Below are positions 24,268 through 33,170 of a stretch of 64,000 nt of DNA, in pieces. Under the pieces are notes generated by a model. The model ran no database searches. It was not told the DNA's origin and saw nothing but the letters and a program-made list of their open reading frames with translations. The stretch covers positions 1,426,001 to 1,490,000 of the forward strand of contig CP085826.1 in assembly GCA_020809705.1 (NCBI GenBank), in the 5' to 3' direction. The DNA comes from Calonectria ilicicola. Lineage: Eukaryota > Ascomycota > Sordariomycetes > Hypocreales > Nectriaceae. The translations under genes were made by a program, and so were the position numbers. How positions within the stretch are numbered: the first letter of the stretch is position 1; every line of letters begins with the position of its first letter.

Positions 24268-24339
24268 GTATGTCACCATTCTATACTCACCTGATGTTGG
24301 TCTCCAGTGATTCAATGATTTACTAGCAATGATTTCTAG
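24268..24339 (+). repeat. repeat intron 1 (class A, 72 nt)
   Basis: Donor GTATGTCACC, branch TTACTAGCAATG, acceptor TTTCTAG. Matches the 24630 and 24970 copies over most of its length. Confidence 0.7.
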
Positions 24340-24480
24340 ATGGACAGGTACTCGCGCCGCCTGGGCCGAGATCCGGGTCCTTCGGGGCCAAGCTCTGGCT
24401 GCCTGGGCACAGGTAGCCACTGGCGGGCCCCCCGAGCCCTACTGGGCTCTCTTGAAAGCCTGGCGACGTGCGTGTCAAAG

Positions 24481-24556
24481 GTATGTCGTTGTCATTCTGG
24501 ACTCGCCTGATTCTTGATTTTCAGTCATTCGATGACATACTAACAATGGCTTTCAG
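24481..24556 (+). repeat. repeat intron 2 (class B, 76 nt)
   Basis: Donor GTATGTCGTTG, branch ATACTAACAATG, acceptor TTTCAG. Closest to the copy at 24827. Confidence 0.75.
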
Positions 24557-24629
24557 ATGCCTATTCGACCTTCGCGCCGTGTGGCACTTTTGCGGTGCAC
24601 CGACGCCCGCAGCCCCTTCCCCTCCTCCA

Positions 24630-24702
24630 GTATGTCACCATTATAGACTCACCTGATTCTTGGTCTTCAGTGATTCAATAGTTTACTAACAATGGTTTCT
24701 AG
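24630..24702 (+). repeat. repeat intron 3 (class A, 73 nt)
   Basis: Donor GTATGTCACC, branch TTACTAACAATG, acceptor TTTCTAG. Nearly the same as intron 1. Confidence 0.75.
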
Positions 24703-24826
24703 ATGCGGTACGCCAGACGCCTCGCCTGGTAGCGTTGTGTCGCTGCCAAGGCCGAACACAAGGCTCTTCGCCCGCGACTTCGGGTCGCCCAGGCACGGGC
24801 GCTCGATGGCGACGTGCCCATCAAAG

Positions 24827-24902
24827 GTTCGTCGTTGCCATTCTGCACTCGCCTGATTCTTGATCTTTAGTAATTCAATGATTTCCTAACAATGGTTTTC
24901 AG
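24827..24902 (+). repeat. repeat intron 4 (class B, 76 nt)
   Basis: Donor GTTCGTCGTTG, branch TTCCTAACAATG, acceptor TTTTCAG. The donor is the weakest of the five. Confidence 0.7.
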
Positions 24903-24969
24903 ATGCCCATCCATCGTTCGCGCCGCGTGCCGGCACCCGCGGCCGCCTCCCGCCGCTCCCGTAGCTCCC

Positions 24970-25045
24970 GTACGTCACTATTCTACACTCGCCTGGTTCT
25001 TGACTTTCAGTTGTTCGACGATATACTAACAACAATGGTTTCTAG
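24970..25045 (+). repeat. repeat intron 5 (class A, 76 nt)
   Basis: Donor GTACGTCACT, branch ATACTAACAACAATG (an extra ACA compared with the others), acceptor TTTCTAG. Confidence 0.7.
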
Positions 25046-25168
25046 ATGGAGCGATACTCGAGACGCCTCGCTTTGCGGCGTTGCGCCACTGCGAGGCTCC
25101 GCCGCCTGGATGCCTTCGAGCAACTTCGAGAAGGAGAACAAAACGGCACATTTGGGAATAAATTCTAG

Positions 25169-25551
25169 TACCGTAGACAGAAATAAATAAATAATAAACA
25201 TAAACATTTATTTATCTCCTTTATTTACTTATGGTGATTATTTATTTTTAGGTAAATTTCCAACAGTGGTATAAGCGACAAATGAACAGAAAGCGTAGCA
25301 CTACCCCACACGACTGGTGCTTCCGGTGTCAGGGAGGTGATGTCATGAAGGTAGAGGACGGCATCGATGTCATCACGCTATTGATCATGGAGGGGGGCGG
25401 CCAAGTTTGTATTAGATACGTCACAAAGTATAAAAGGAGTCATTTGCCAATGACGGATGGCCTTTTTCTGATTTACAAATCTGTCCTCACTGATTGTCCC
25501 AGCTCATCCAGACCAAGAAGAGCAGCTCACTGGCTTACACGATTCCTCACA
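25169..25551. other. intergenic region before the CsbD-like gene
   Basis: It holds the AT-rich repeat at 25176 and the promoter side of the next gene. No further feature was recognised. Confidence 0.4.
25176..25260 (+). repeat. AT-rich flanking repeat, right copy
   Basis: Begins GACAGAAATA and carries ATTATTTATTTTT and then ATTTC, as in the left copy at 23736, in the same orientation. It starts 8 bp after the last stop codon of the repeat locus. Confidence 0.4.
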
Positions 25552-25968
25552 ATGGCCGAAAACAACCCCAACAGCAGCAGTCAGCAGGAGCAACAGCAGA
25601 GCGCAAACCAACCAGGCCTCATCGGAAGCCATTACCAGTACGTCAAGGGCGCTGCAGAGGCAAGTCACCCTCACCCTCACCCTCCCACTCAATCGAAAGT
25701 CGACACAGTGTGCACTGTACAGTCAGTGCACCGTACCTAACCTGAGCTTCTTCCTTTGCAGGCCACCGTTGGCGTCTTGACAGGCTCCCAAGCCTGGAAA
25801 GCCTCAGGCGAGCAGGACAAGGCGGCAGGAATGGCCGCGCTCAAACGAATCGGGGAACAGCGGGACCCGAGTCAGGGCTATGGAAGGGTCGAGGAGTACG
25901 CCGGCAAGATTACTGGCTGCCAAGGCATGCAGCGCGAGGGAGCTGCCAGCGGCCCCAAGCGGGAGTGA
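25552..25968 (+). CDS. CsbD-like stress protein
   Basis: Two exons, 25552-25659 and 25762-25968, encode 104 aa. The intron (102 nt) uses a GC donor, GAG|GCAAGT, with branch CCTAACCTG and acceptor TTTGCAG; reading a GT donor instead does not give an open frame. The protein starts with an S/Q-rich disordered stretch (SSSQQEQQQSANQPG), then a Gly/Ala/Glu-rich part with SHYQYVKGAAEATVGVLTGS divided by the intron, and EYAGKITGCQGMQREG near the end. This is the pattern of fungal CsbD-like proteins, sometimes labelled mismatched-base-pair and cruciform-DNA recognition proteins; in bacteria CsbD is a general stress protein. The true role in fungi is not settled. Small, hydrophilic, no signal peptide. 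Confidence 0.85.
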
Positions 25969-26334
25969 GTGATTGGGATGGAGATGGTGTCTTGTTGCGC
26001 GCAACGTAACCGAGAGCTTGGATGATAATTAATTGATATGAATATTGCTCTGTTTCCTGGGCTGGGCGGATGAAGCGTGATGCAAACATTCTGTGAGTAG
26101 ATGCCTTAGGTGCACCTTGACTTGGCAGTGCAGCTCCTTCTGCTTGTTTCTGTTTGCCTTGACAGCTTCCTGCCTCGCACAACACCTTCCCTTTCGCTGT
26201 GCAGTCACGAAAACGCCATGTATTCCTGAACCGACTCGTCGCCCTGCCTCTCTTCCATTTCTCCTCCGTCATCCTCGCCGCACTAGCTGTCTTCTGCATT
26301 TTTTATTCTTTATTCACTCATATTCTCTGCCATC
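25969..26334. other. intergenic region
   Basis: The 3' end of the CsbD-like gene and promoter of the next gene. Nothing specific was seen. Confidence 0.4.
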
Positions 26335-27590
26335 ATGGATAGCGCTCCTCTTCTCTCGGCCGTTGGAGGCTTGCCTCAGCCTCACTCTATGCAGGATCAT
26401 GTGAGTTGACTCTCCCGTATCGTATGCGGTGATGCTGATGTGCCATCGTAGCCCCCGTTTCTCCGCGCCTGTCACTCCCCATGGAAGCTCATCCCCCAGA
26501 ACATCCTCGTTATTCTGCGAGGCGTTTTGCTTGCCTTCATCGTGGCCACGGGGGCCATGATCGCTCACTACAAGCTCCACGAAGAGTCTGACCACACCAA
26601 CTGGCGACACGTCTTCGACTTTGCCATTTGTAGCTACATCTTGGTCTTCATCTACCACCTTGTCACATTCGTGAGTCCCTCTCCCCTTCGCTTCTTGATA
26701 CCGATGATGGCTAACTTCAACAGTCTTGGACCTTTACCCACCTGTACTACCCTCACCAGGAGGATTACGAAGGTGGTGTTGAATCGTGGATTGTCGCCGC
26801 CATGTCCCTCCCCTCCAATATGGCCAGTGCCCGCAAGCAGTTTTACTTTACCATGTTTTACACCGCTACCGTGGTTTCATGCTTCATGAACTCAACCCTC
26901 TACTGGTTCATCACCCGGCAGCATGAACTCGGCCTCCCCACCAAGCCGTTCCCTCCAGGCGACGATTACAATGATTATCCCGATGAAGACGAGACCTTTT
27001 GGTACAATTCTGAGGAACCCGCCCATCGAGGCCCTTGTAAATCTCCCCTTGTTCATCTGGTTGCACTATTTACTGACAATATTGCAGTCAGCGACCTCTT
27101 TGGCGATGGATGGTTCAACGCTTACATGGTTGTCGCTCTGTACGCCCTTACCTCCATCATCATGGTGATTGAGATCCTTTGGCTCAATAGCATCAAGCGC
27201 CCCATCGTATGCCCCCCTCTAGGTCTTTTATTGTTGTTTGCCACTGACTCTTGGCTAGGCAATTGGCGCCCACGTCTTTGGTCTCATCTTCCTGGCTGGA
27301 CTCTACCTCGGCTGGGCCGCCATTGGACATCTTCTTACAGACTGGTTCCCATTCTTCTGGCTTGATGATGACCAAGTTGGTTCCCAAGAGGCTGTTTCTG
27401 CCTACTGCATTGGCTTTGTGACTTTGGCCCCAACCAGTAAGTTTGCTCTGGTTTCGTTGAGTGGCATCTTAGCTGACTTTGACAAGTGTACACCCTCATG
27501 CAAGGCTTCGTCGGCATCCGTGAAGGCCTGACTCGATCGCTGTCTGAGGCGCGAGCAGCCGCCGCCGCGCAGGAGGCACTCGAGTCGTAA
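26335..27590 (+). CDS. six-exon integral membrane protein, uncharacterised
   Basis: Exons 26335-26400, 26452-26670, 26724-27036, 27088-27206, 27259-27436 and 27487-27590, with five introns of 50-53 nt, give 332 aa; every junction keeps the frame. About six membrane helices can be drawn: ILRGVLLAFIVATGAMI, FDFAICSYILVFIYHLVTF, FTMFYTATVVSCFMNSTLYW, MVVALYALTSIIMVIEILWL, GAHVFGLIFLAGLYLGWAAI and AVSAYCIGFVTLAPTMYTLM. Between helices 1 and 3 is THLYYPHQEDYEGG; an acidic loop (NDYPDEDETFWY) follows helix 3. The layout is somewhat like FAR-17a/AIG1-type fungal membrane proteins, but I cannot confirm that family. The regular short introns and high third-position GC point to a core, conserved gene. 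Confidence 0.9.
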
Positions 27591-27805
27591 GGCTTCAACT
27601 CGTACGAGGCAGCATGGACGGCAAGGTCCCGGTGGTGTGCGCTTGGATTGTTGGCCATTTGTGCGAGCCTGGTGGACAAAGTATTGGCGGTTTGTAATGA
27701 GACGACGTGTTTTAGTGCTTACCCTCTTGACCTAGAACGCATTATGCGGCTACGAAATGTTTAATTAATGCTAGACTGCCCTCTCGCTAGAAATGAATAT
27801 TTTAA

Positions 27806-28007
27806 GAGTCTTCCGCGCACACATACATTTTGCTAGGTGCACACAAAAAACACTTGAATTTAATATCAAGATAAAGAAATAAGAATAAAATAAATAATTT
27901 TAGATACATTTCTAAACTTATTTATGATAAGATAGGTTTAGGCTTTAGTCTTACGATTTTCCAGAAAAGCCGTGGCAAAATGTATGTGTGCGCGCACAGC
28001 AAGACTC
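27806..28007. mobile_element. hAT-type MITE (non-autonomous DNA transposon)
   Basis: A 202 bp element bounded by inverted repeats: both ends begin GAGTCTT, and a 20 bp block (CGCGCACACATACATTTTGC) is identical in the two arms (27814-27833 and its complement at 27975-27994). The right arm has four more bases between these blocks. The inside is AT-rich with no coding capacity. The element is flanked on both sides by the same eight bases, TATTTTAA (27798-27805 and 28008-28015), which fits an 8 bp target-site duplication, the mark of the hAT superfamily. The intact duplication suggests a fairly recent insertion between the membrane-protein gene and the HET remnant. Confidence 0.82.
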
Positions 28008-28015
28008 TATTTTAA

Positions 28016-28428
28016 ATCGACTGATTGATACGTCTGTAAGCCCATGAACACTTGCATGTCTCGTAGAACACTTCAATGCGTGACCTACAGGGAAAAAAAT
28101 AAAGGGGTGCAATCTTTGCAACAGTGTATTGCACCGCTCACTTGACTTTGCAACCTAACTTAGCACAAACGAGTCAATCAGCGAATCGTATAACAAGGAT
28201 GGATTCCATACATTGAATTGAAGTGAAATGGAAGGGTCAAGGGGGATCAAAGCTCTCTGGCACCAACGCTCAAGAGTCTCAGTGACTCAATTGTTGACGG
28301 CCTCACAATCGCCTGGTGGTCTTTTGTCACGTGTGGTCCGATGGTAAGATTGAGCCAAGGGACAGTGACTTGCTTCGACTGACAAATTTTGCTAAGGCCT
28401 AAGAAGTCCGCACCAGAATGCACTGCCA
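28016..28428. other. intergenic region next to the MITE
   Basis: No coding frame of note was seen. It could hold the lost 5' part of the HET remnant that follows. Confidence 0.35.
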
Positions 28429-28791
28429 ATGTGCCAGCTGCGGTACTTTTACGAGATGCGCGTGGATTCACCGTGGGGGGTCATTTTGGGGAGCCAAAGG
28501 AACGAGGATAACGTGAAGCAGTCCTCCAGTACCCACACGTTACCATCTTGTTGTATGCGGAAATGGACGCGAAAGCCTTTTAATACATCCATAAAAATAT
28601 GGATCGACGCGCTTTATGTGCCGTTGGAACCCATTACTAGAAAACTCGCTATTGGTATGCTGAAGCGCTACTACAATTTTGCGTCAATGGCTGTCGTCTT
28701 AGATACGGAGCTATCTCACCCCCCCCATAAGATGTATTCCGAAGGTGAGCGGTTGCTTCGTATTGCAGGAGAAGCAGCAGAGAAAAGTTAA
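28429..28791 (+). pseudogene. HET-domain gene fragment
   Basis: An isolated open stretch includes IWIDALYVPLEPITRKLAIG, followed by a M-x-x-Y-x-x-A-x-x-V-V-L-D-T-E-L pattern. This is how the middle of HET proteins reads (usually W-I-D-A-L-C-V-P ... R-K-x-A-I ... Y-x-x-A ... V-L-D-x-E-L). The upstream SHVWGD part and the downstream L-W-T-L-Q-E part cannot be found in any frame nearby, and the Cys of the core motif is Tyr. It is best seen as a decayed fragment. It is about 27 kb from the intact HET gene at the left edge and not closely alike. Confidence 0.5.
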
Positions 28792-30376
28792 GAAGATTGA
28801 GTCGGGAACCTATGCAGTCTGCACGCCTCTTTTAGTCTGCATGTGCGTCCTTGCAGCACCACAAATACTTGTGAAATTGACCGCGGGGCTCATTTGGTGC
28901 GAGATGCCCCAAAAGGCCCTGGAAACGGTGGGGCTTTTTCGCTCATTCTATCCAGACCTTGCGTCCCCGGTACGACTGCGAGGGCGGCTCTTTTGACCAA
29001 CACGATCAAGCAAGGCGAATGCTGCGTTGGGGCATTCTGCTGCGGAGTTTTGGTGCGGACAAGACGAGGCAGCCGAACGCTTAGGGAGGGTGCAGTTGTC
29101 GCGCAGGGCTGGCGGATGACCAGGCCTAGATTGTGGCCTAGAAGGGAGTAGCAGCCTTTTGGATACACCATGATGAAAACAAGCATGCAATCAATAACCA
29201 ATAATTCTCTGCTTGGTACGCCACCGTAAGCTTACGGCGCTTAAAGAAACATGGCCCAGTATGGCTTGTGACAAGAGTAATGCATCGATCATTATGGCGG
29301 AAACTTAGCCTAAATATTGGTTTGGTGATTTTTTCTTCTTCTTTTTTTTTTTTTTTTTTTTAAATAAGTATATTGTGCTTTGATCCCCATATCCATATAT
29401 TTATTTGCACCTTTGATGGTGTGAGGCACGTTGCGGTTATCGGCTAGTATGGTGGTTAAATGGGTTCTAACAAGTTGAGAAAGGGTCTCCTTGGCCCTGC
29501 TTTGAGGGATGGATCGTTGTGTGTTCTTGATATTGCTGAAATTCCATGACTTATCTTTGAATCAAAATACTGAGATATCAAATCTTCTCATACTTGTGTT
29601 GCAACTTGTGGACTGATTTCGCTTGTAAATCCAATGAACATTGTGGACATGCATAGGGTATAAGTGTGTTGAGCTGGGTCAGAAGTGCGGGTAGGCCAGG
29701 ATGAAAGTTATGACACTGAAATGTTGGATGGCGAATGTTACAATAAAGCGCGCTGTTATGGCCGAGAGCTGCTGTTTGCAGTTTGAGGGGGAGGCAAACG
29801 ACTGGAAAGAGCCAATAAATGATCGGCAGCCTAACCAGTTAACGACAAGTCCCCATCCAGACCCGAGGGTTACGTGTCGCCCCTGGGAAACTCGCGTGAC
29901 GATCCGTAATCAATACATGGAAAGATATGCGATTGGGTGCCTTGTGACGGGCGCAACATTCTGTCTGACCATGCATGACGATGGCTCAGCTTTGATTTTC
30001 AGCCGCCACAGGAGACATCCAATATCTGCGCTTCTTGCTACTTGGGGGCCATGGCCGGAAATCAGGCTGCAGTATACAGCTCTTTCTTATCAGTGAAATC
30101 TAAATTTAGCACTTCACACCATTTTATCACATGCTTGGGCTTTTTGAGCTTTTGTTGCAAGTAAAACCAAGGCCGTTGGCCGCACCAACACATACCCTTC
30201 TAGAGCCCCTCACTCCAAGTTGCTTCATCCGCTAGCACAGGGACTACGATACATCGCTTGTCCTAAATATATACCTCGATGACACGAGAAACAGATCCGA
30301 ATTTGTCTACAAATATCTATGTTTTTTTCTCTGAAGAAAAAGTGTATGTTGCTTCCAGGCAGCTTGGATTCCAAAC
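28792..30376. other. 1.6 kb gene-free region
   Basis: Scattered short frames only (the longest, 29701-30096, has no recognisable motif). It contains a 20-base T run at 29342. It may include further decayed HET sequence just after 28791. Confidence 0.4.
29342..29361. repeat. poly(T) run
   Basis: Twenty T in a row, preceded by CTTCTT units. A simple repeat. Confidence 0.95.
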
Positions 30377-32689
30377 ATGGCTACGAACAATGTCTGTGCG
30401 AAAATGCCAAATAAGCTTGAGCCCAACAACGACATAGACGGCCTAGGTGTAAGTGGATGTGTAAAGAGTGTGTTTGACCATCTTGGATCTTTTTAACCTT
30501 GAAAAATGTGAGTAGGTTGTTCTTGGATTTGTCATCATGGCCTGGATATCTGTCATCTTGGTTATCACTTACTATCTTGCCGTGTTTAACCCTAAGATCG
30601 ACCCTTTTCAAGACAAGGCCAGACCAGGCTCATTTATTGAAAGAGTTAGACCTAACCCGGTTGATAAATTTGTCGTCAATGCAATGAGGCCACTTCGAGA
30701 ACTGGTCTCAAAGAGTGAAAATAATACGGACAGGACGGAGCAGGCATTCTATAAGGTTATCTACCCCAACGCCCTCGCTTTTTGTGAATTTTAGATGCTA
30801 ATAGGGCTTTAAACGCAGTGTATTCTAATGGTCGCAGATACGCAACTGCTAACCGGAATAGCCATAGCTATCAGTGGCTACTATACCTTGGCAGGGGACT
30901 TGCCAGCGTATTTCTGGCAGGTAATTATCTACCTTCTATGGTTCTCATGTCTCACTCACCTTTCGGCTTTAACTTGTCTTCGAACTTATCTATATTGGCA
31001 TAAAACGGCTCGGACTTGGAGATTGATATTAATGTCCGTTCTTCTCGTTCTCCTCATCATCGGGCTCATACCAACTGGCCACTTTTACTTCGCTGAGCGC
31101 GATGAATCTGGCAGTATATCGGATGAGATTTACGATCTAGGAGATGCCATAGTGGATGATACAGGAAAACCAATGAACGGTTCAAATGTCTTTGAGATTT
31201 ATGTGATTGATGCTTCCCCTGCAAAATGCTTTTTCAAGGGCAACACCGCCAAGAGTGGGGAGGCATTCGTCTCCATGGTTTTCTCTTACCTGATGCTCAC
31301 TTATGGGTTCCTTATCCGGATCAGCAAACTTTTCAAGGTATCATCACTGACTCTTTCCTCTTGGGTGTACTCATCGATAGATCGTTTTCATCATAAACTG
31401 TTAGAAAAATGGAAAAGAAGCCTGCGATCAGTAAGAACAGCTGCTATTTTATTACCTTTACAGACAAGCATCTATTCGACAATTCTCCTTTTTCTGGACT
31501 TGTATTGCTCGATGTTATTAGAAGTATATATTCTCAAATAAAAATGGAGCTTTTACATACTGACGCGGACCTATTTAGATTATTTCACTCATTGTGTCGA
31601 ATATATGGGCAACAATGCGAATTTGGGGACTTCGAGCGAAATTTGGACCGAAAAACAAAAGCTCTTTGAATAATAATATTTTGGATCAGAATAGACTGGA
31701 ATTTGGACAGGTTTTACCTCTCCTGCTGCTTGTAATACCGGTATTATCCATTTTTGACCTCCTGCGCGTATACTTTTCCCCAAGCAGTAAGAAATACCTC
31801 CAAGAGACAAGAAATCAATCTAATATGTTGTAGAAGTCAATCCAATTTCAGAGGAACTTTCAAGATCAAATGAAAGCCAAGTAGCCTTTGCTACTGAGGG
31901 AAGAGAGTCACTATCGCTGAACCATCGGAGTTCATATGTCGATCGTGAAGTCCAAGATGCCGAACATCATTTAAATCGAGAAGGAGAAAATTCCGATGGG
32001 ATAAATGACTTCGGGGTCGACTTGGAGTATTCTACAATAGAAATGGAAGGACAATTTCATTATTTCGGTAAGTAATCGAGATGTCATAAAAGATATTAAG
32101 TCAACTACAATATGGGTAGACCGACAACTAATCAGATGCCTGCAACCTAGATGTTCAACTCCGAGATCAAAATTCCCCTACAGATATAATGCAAGCTTCT
32201 AATGTAAGGAATTTTACGCATCTTGCAGAATGTAGTAAAACAGCATACGAGGACATATTGGGATGGTCTCTGTTGCTCGTGCCAGCGCCAATGGCAATAT
32301 ATTATACGCTGCTTTTTTTGAAGGGGGTTATCTCCGAAAGTATTCCGTACAGTAATGCGGGTTTCCTTATTCTTCAAACCGTCACCAATTTGAGTTTATA
32401 TCCTGCTTTGTGCTGCATTTGCACGATCCAGTTGCTCTTTTATATTGAGACAACGCAGATGGGAAATGTGAAAAGGCATTTGGTGAGATTTGGACTTTGC
32501 TTTATGTGGGCTGCAATCCAAAGCGCTCCTCTTCTCATTATAAATCTGGTACCTTTTGTGCTATTTTCGGAGATAAACTACATGCTTTTACTTTATCTAC
32601 CAGTGCCTGTTGCAGCTGTCATATGTGAATTTTTAATTATCACATACTGGTCATGGACAAGTTCTGAGACTTTGGATAGGTGTATTTAG
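30377..32689 (+). CDS. polytopic membrane protein, intact paralogue of the gene at 6788
   Basis: Exons 30377-30448, 30516-30755, 30819-31523, 31579-31786, 31834-32067 and 32136-32689 give 670 aa; introns are 47-68 nt with clear branch sites. The reading is supported by the same exon plan and phases in the paralogue at 6788-8963. About ten helices: one in exon 2 (VVLGFVIMAWISVILVITYY), several in exon 3 (TGIAIAISGYYTL, IIYLLWFSCLTHLSALTCL, LILMSVLLVLLIIGLIPTG, VFSYLMLTYGFLIRI), one in exon 4, and four in exon 6. A hydrophilic loop rich in E, S and N lies in exon 5. The family (DTQLxTGIAI...SGY, F-S-x-L-T-H-L) is known to me only as unnamed fungal membrane proteins. No enzyme motif is seen. Confidence 0.82.
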
Positions 32690-33170
32690 AATAAAAAGAA
32701 TTTTGGGTCTATTTATTTTTAATTTAGATTATTCAAAATCTAATTTAGCCACCGTTAACAAAAACCGATTCAGTGGCGGCAGGTGTAACACCCATGGTTC
32801 ACATGCGAACTCACCAAGCATCGGGTCGATGATATGTATGCAATAATGAAACGAGCCACAATCATAAATTAATCCAACTGAGCTGCTCGTTCACGTAGTT
32901 CGCCGATGTAAGTTGATGATAAGTAGCTTTTGAACTGCACTCTTGATGTTATAGTGATCCATTGGCTTCTTACTCCTTTTTGTTCTAGTGATCTGAGATA
33001 CTCGCTGCAAGCCAAGTTGCAACGGACACGGAGAGGGACGAACAATGCAGGGGACTGGACCATGTTAAATCTTTGCTTTCTTCATGGAGAATACATATGC
33101 GCCTGTAATTGCCAGTATCGTCCTTGTCACAATGCTGACTGGATGCGATTTTCACCACAGTTCATTTCTA
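32690..33170. other. intergenic region
   Basis: The 3' ends of two converging genes. A short imperfect hairpin (TTAGATT...AATCTAA) lies near 32727-32746 just after the membrane-protein gene. Nothing else was seen. Confidence 0.4.

Larger units (their letters stand above)
24003..25168 (+). other. candidate gene made of tandem exon-intron modules
   Basis: A spliced locus of unknown product. Five intron-like units of 72-76 nt, all similar to one another, alternate with exons of two kinds: X at 24340-24480, 24703-24826 and 25046-25168; Y at 24557-24629 and 24903-24969. An unrelated intron at 24079-24157 (GTACGT, TACTAAC, TTACAG) may precede them. Every repeated exon begins with ATG directly after the acceptor. 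The last X exon reads MERYSRRLALRRCATARLRR... to a stop at 25166; the others have related starts (MDRYSRRL, MRYARRLAW, MPIRPSRRV, MPIHRSRRV), so the product would be short and Arg-rich. I found no single frame open through all exons: the middle X exon has a TAG in the best frame. Eight His codons precede the first repeat intron. It could be a fast-evolving gene, a decayed one, or a non-coding spliced RNA. Confidence 0.55.

Noticed and set aside
29701..30096. 131-codon open frame
   Set aside because: No recognisable motif and no supporting neighbours; composition like the surrounding non-coding DNA.
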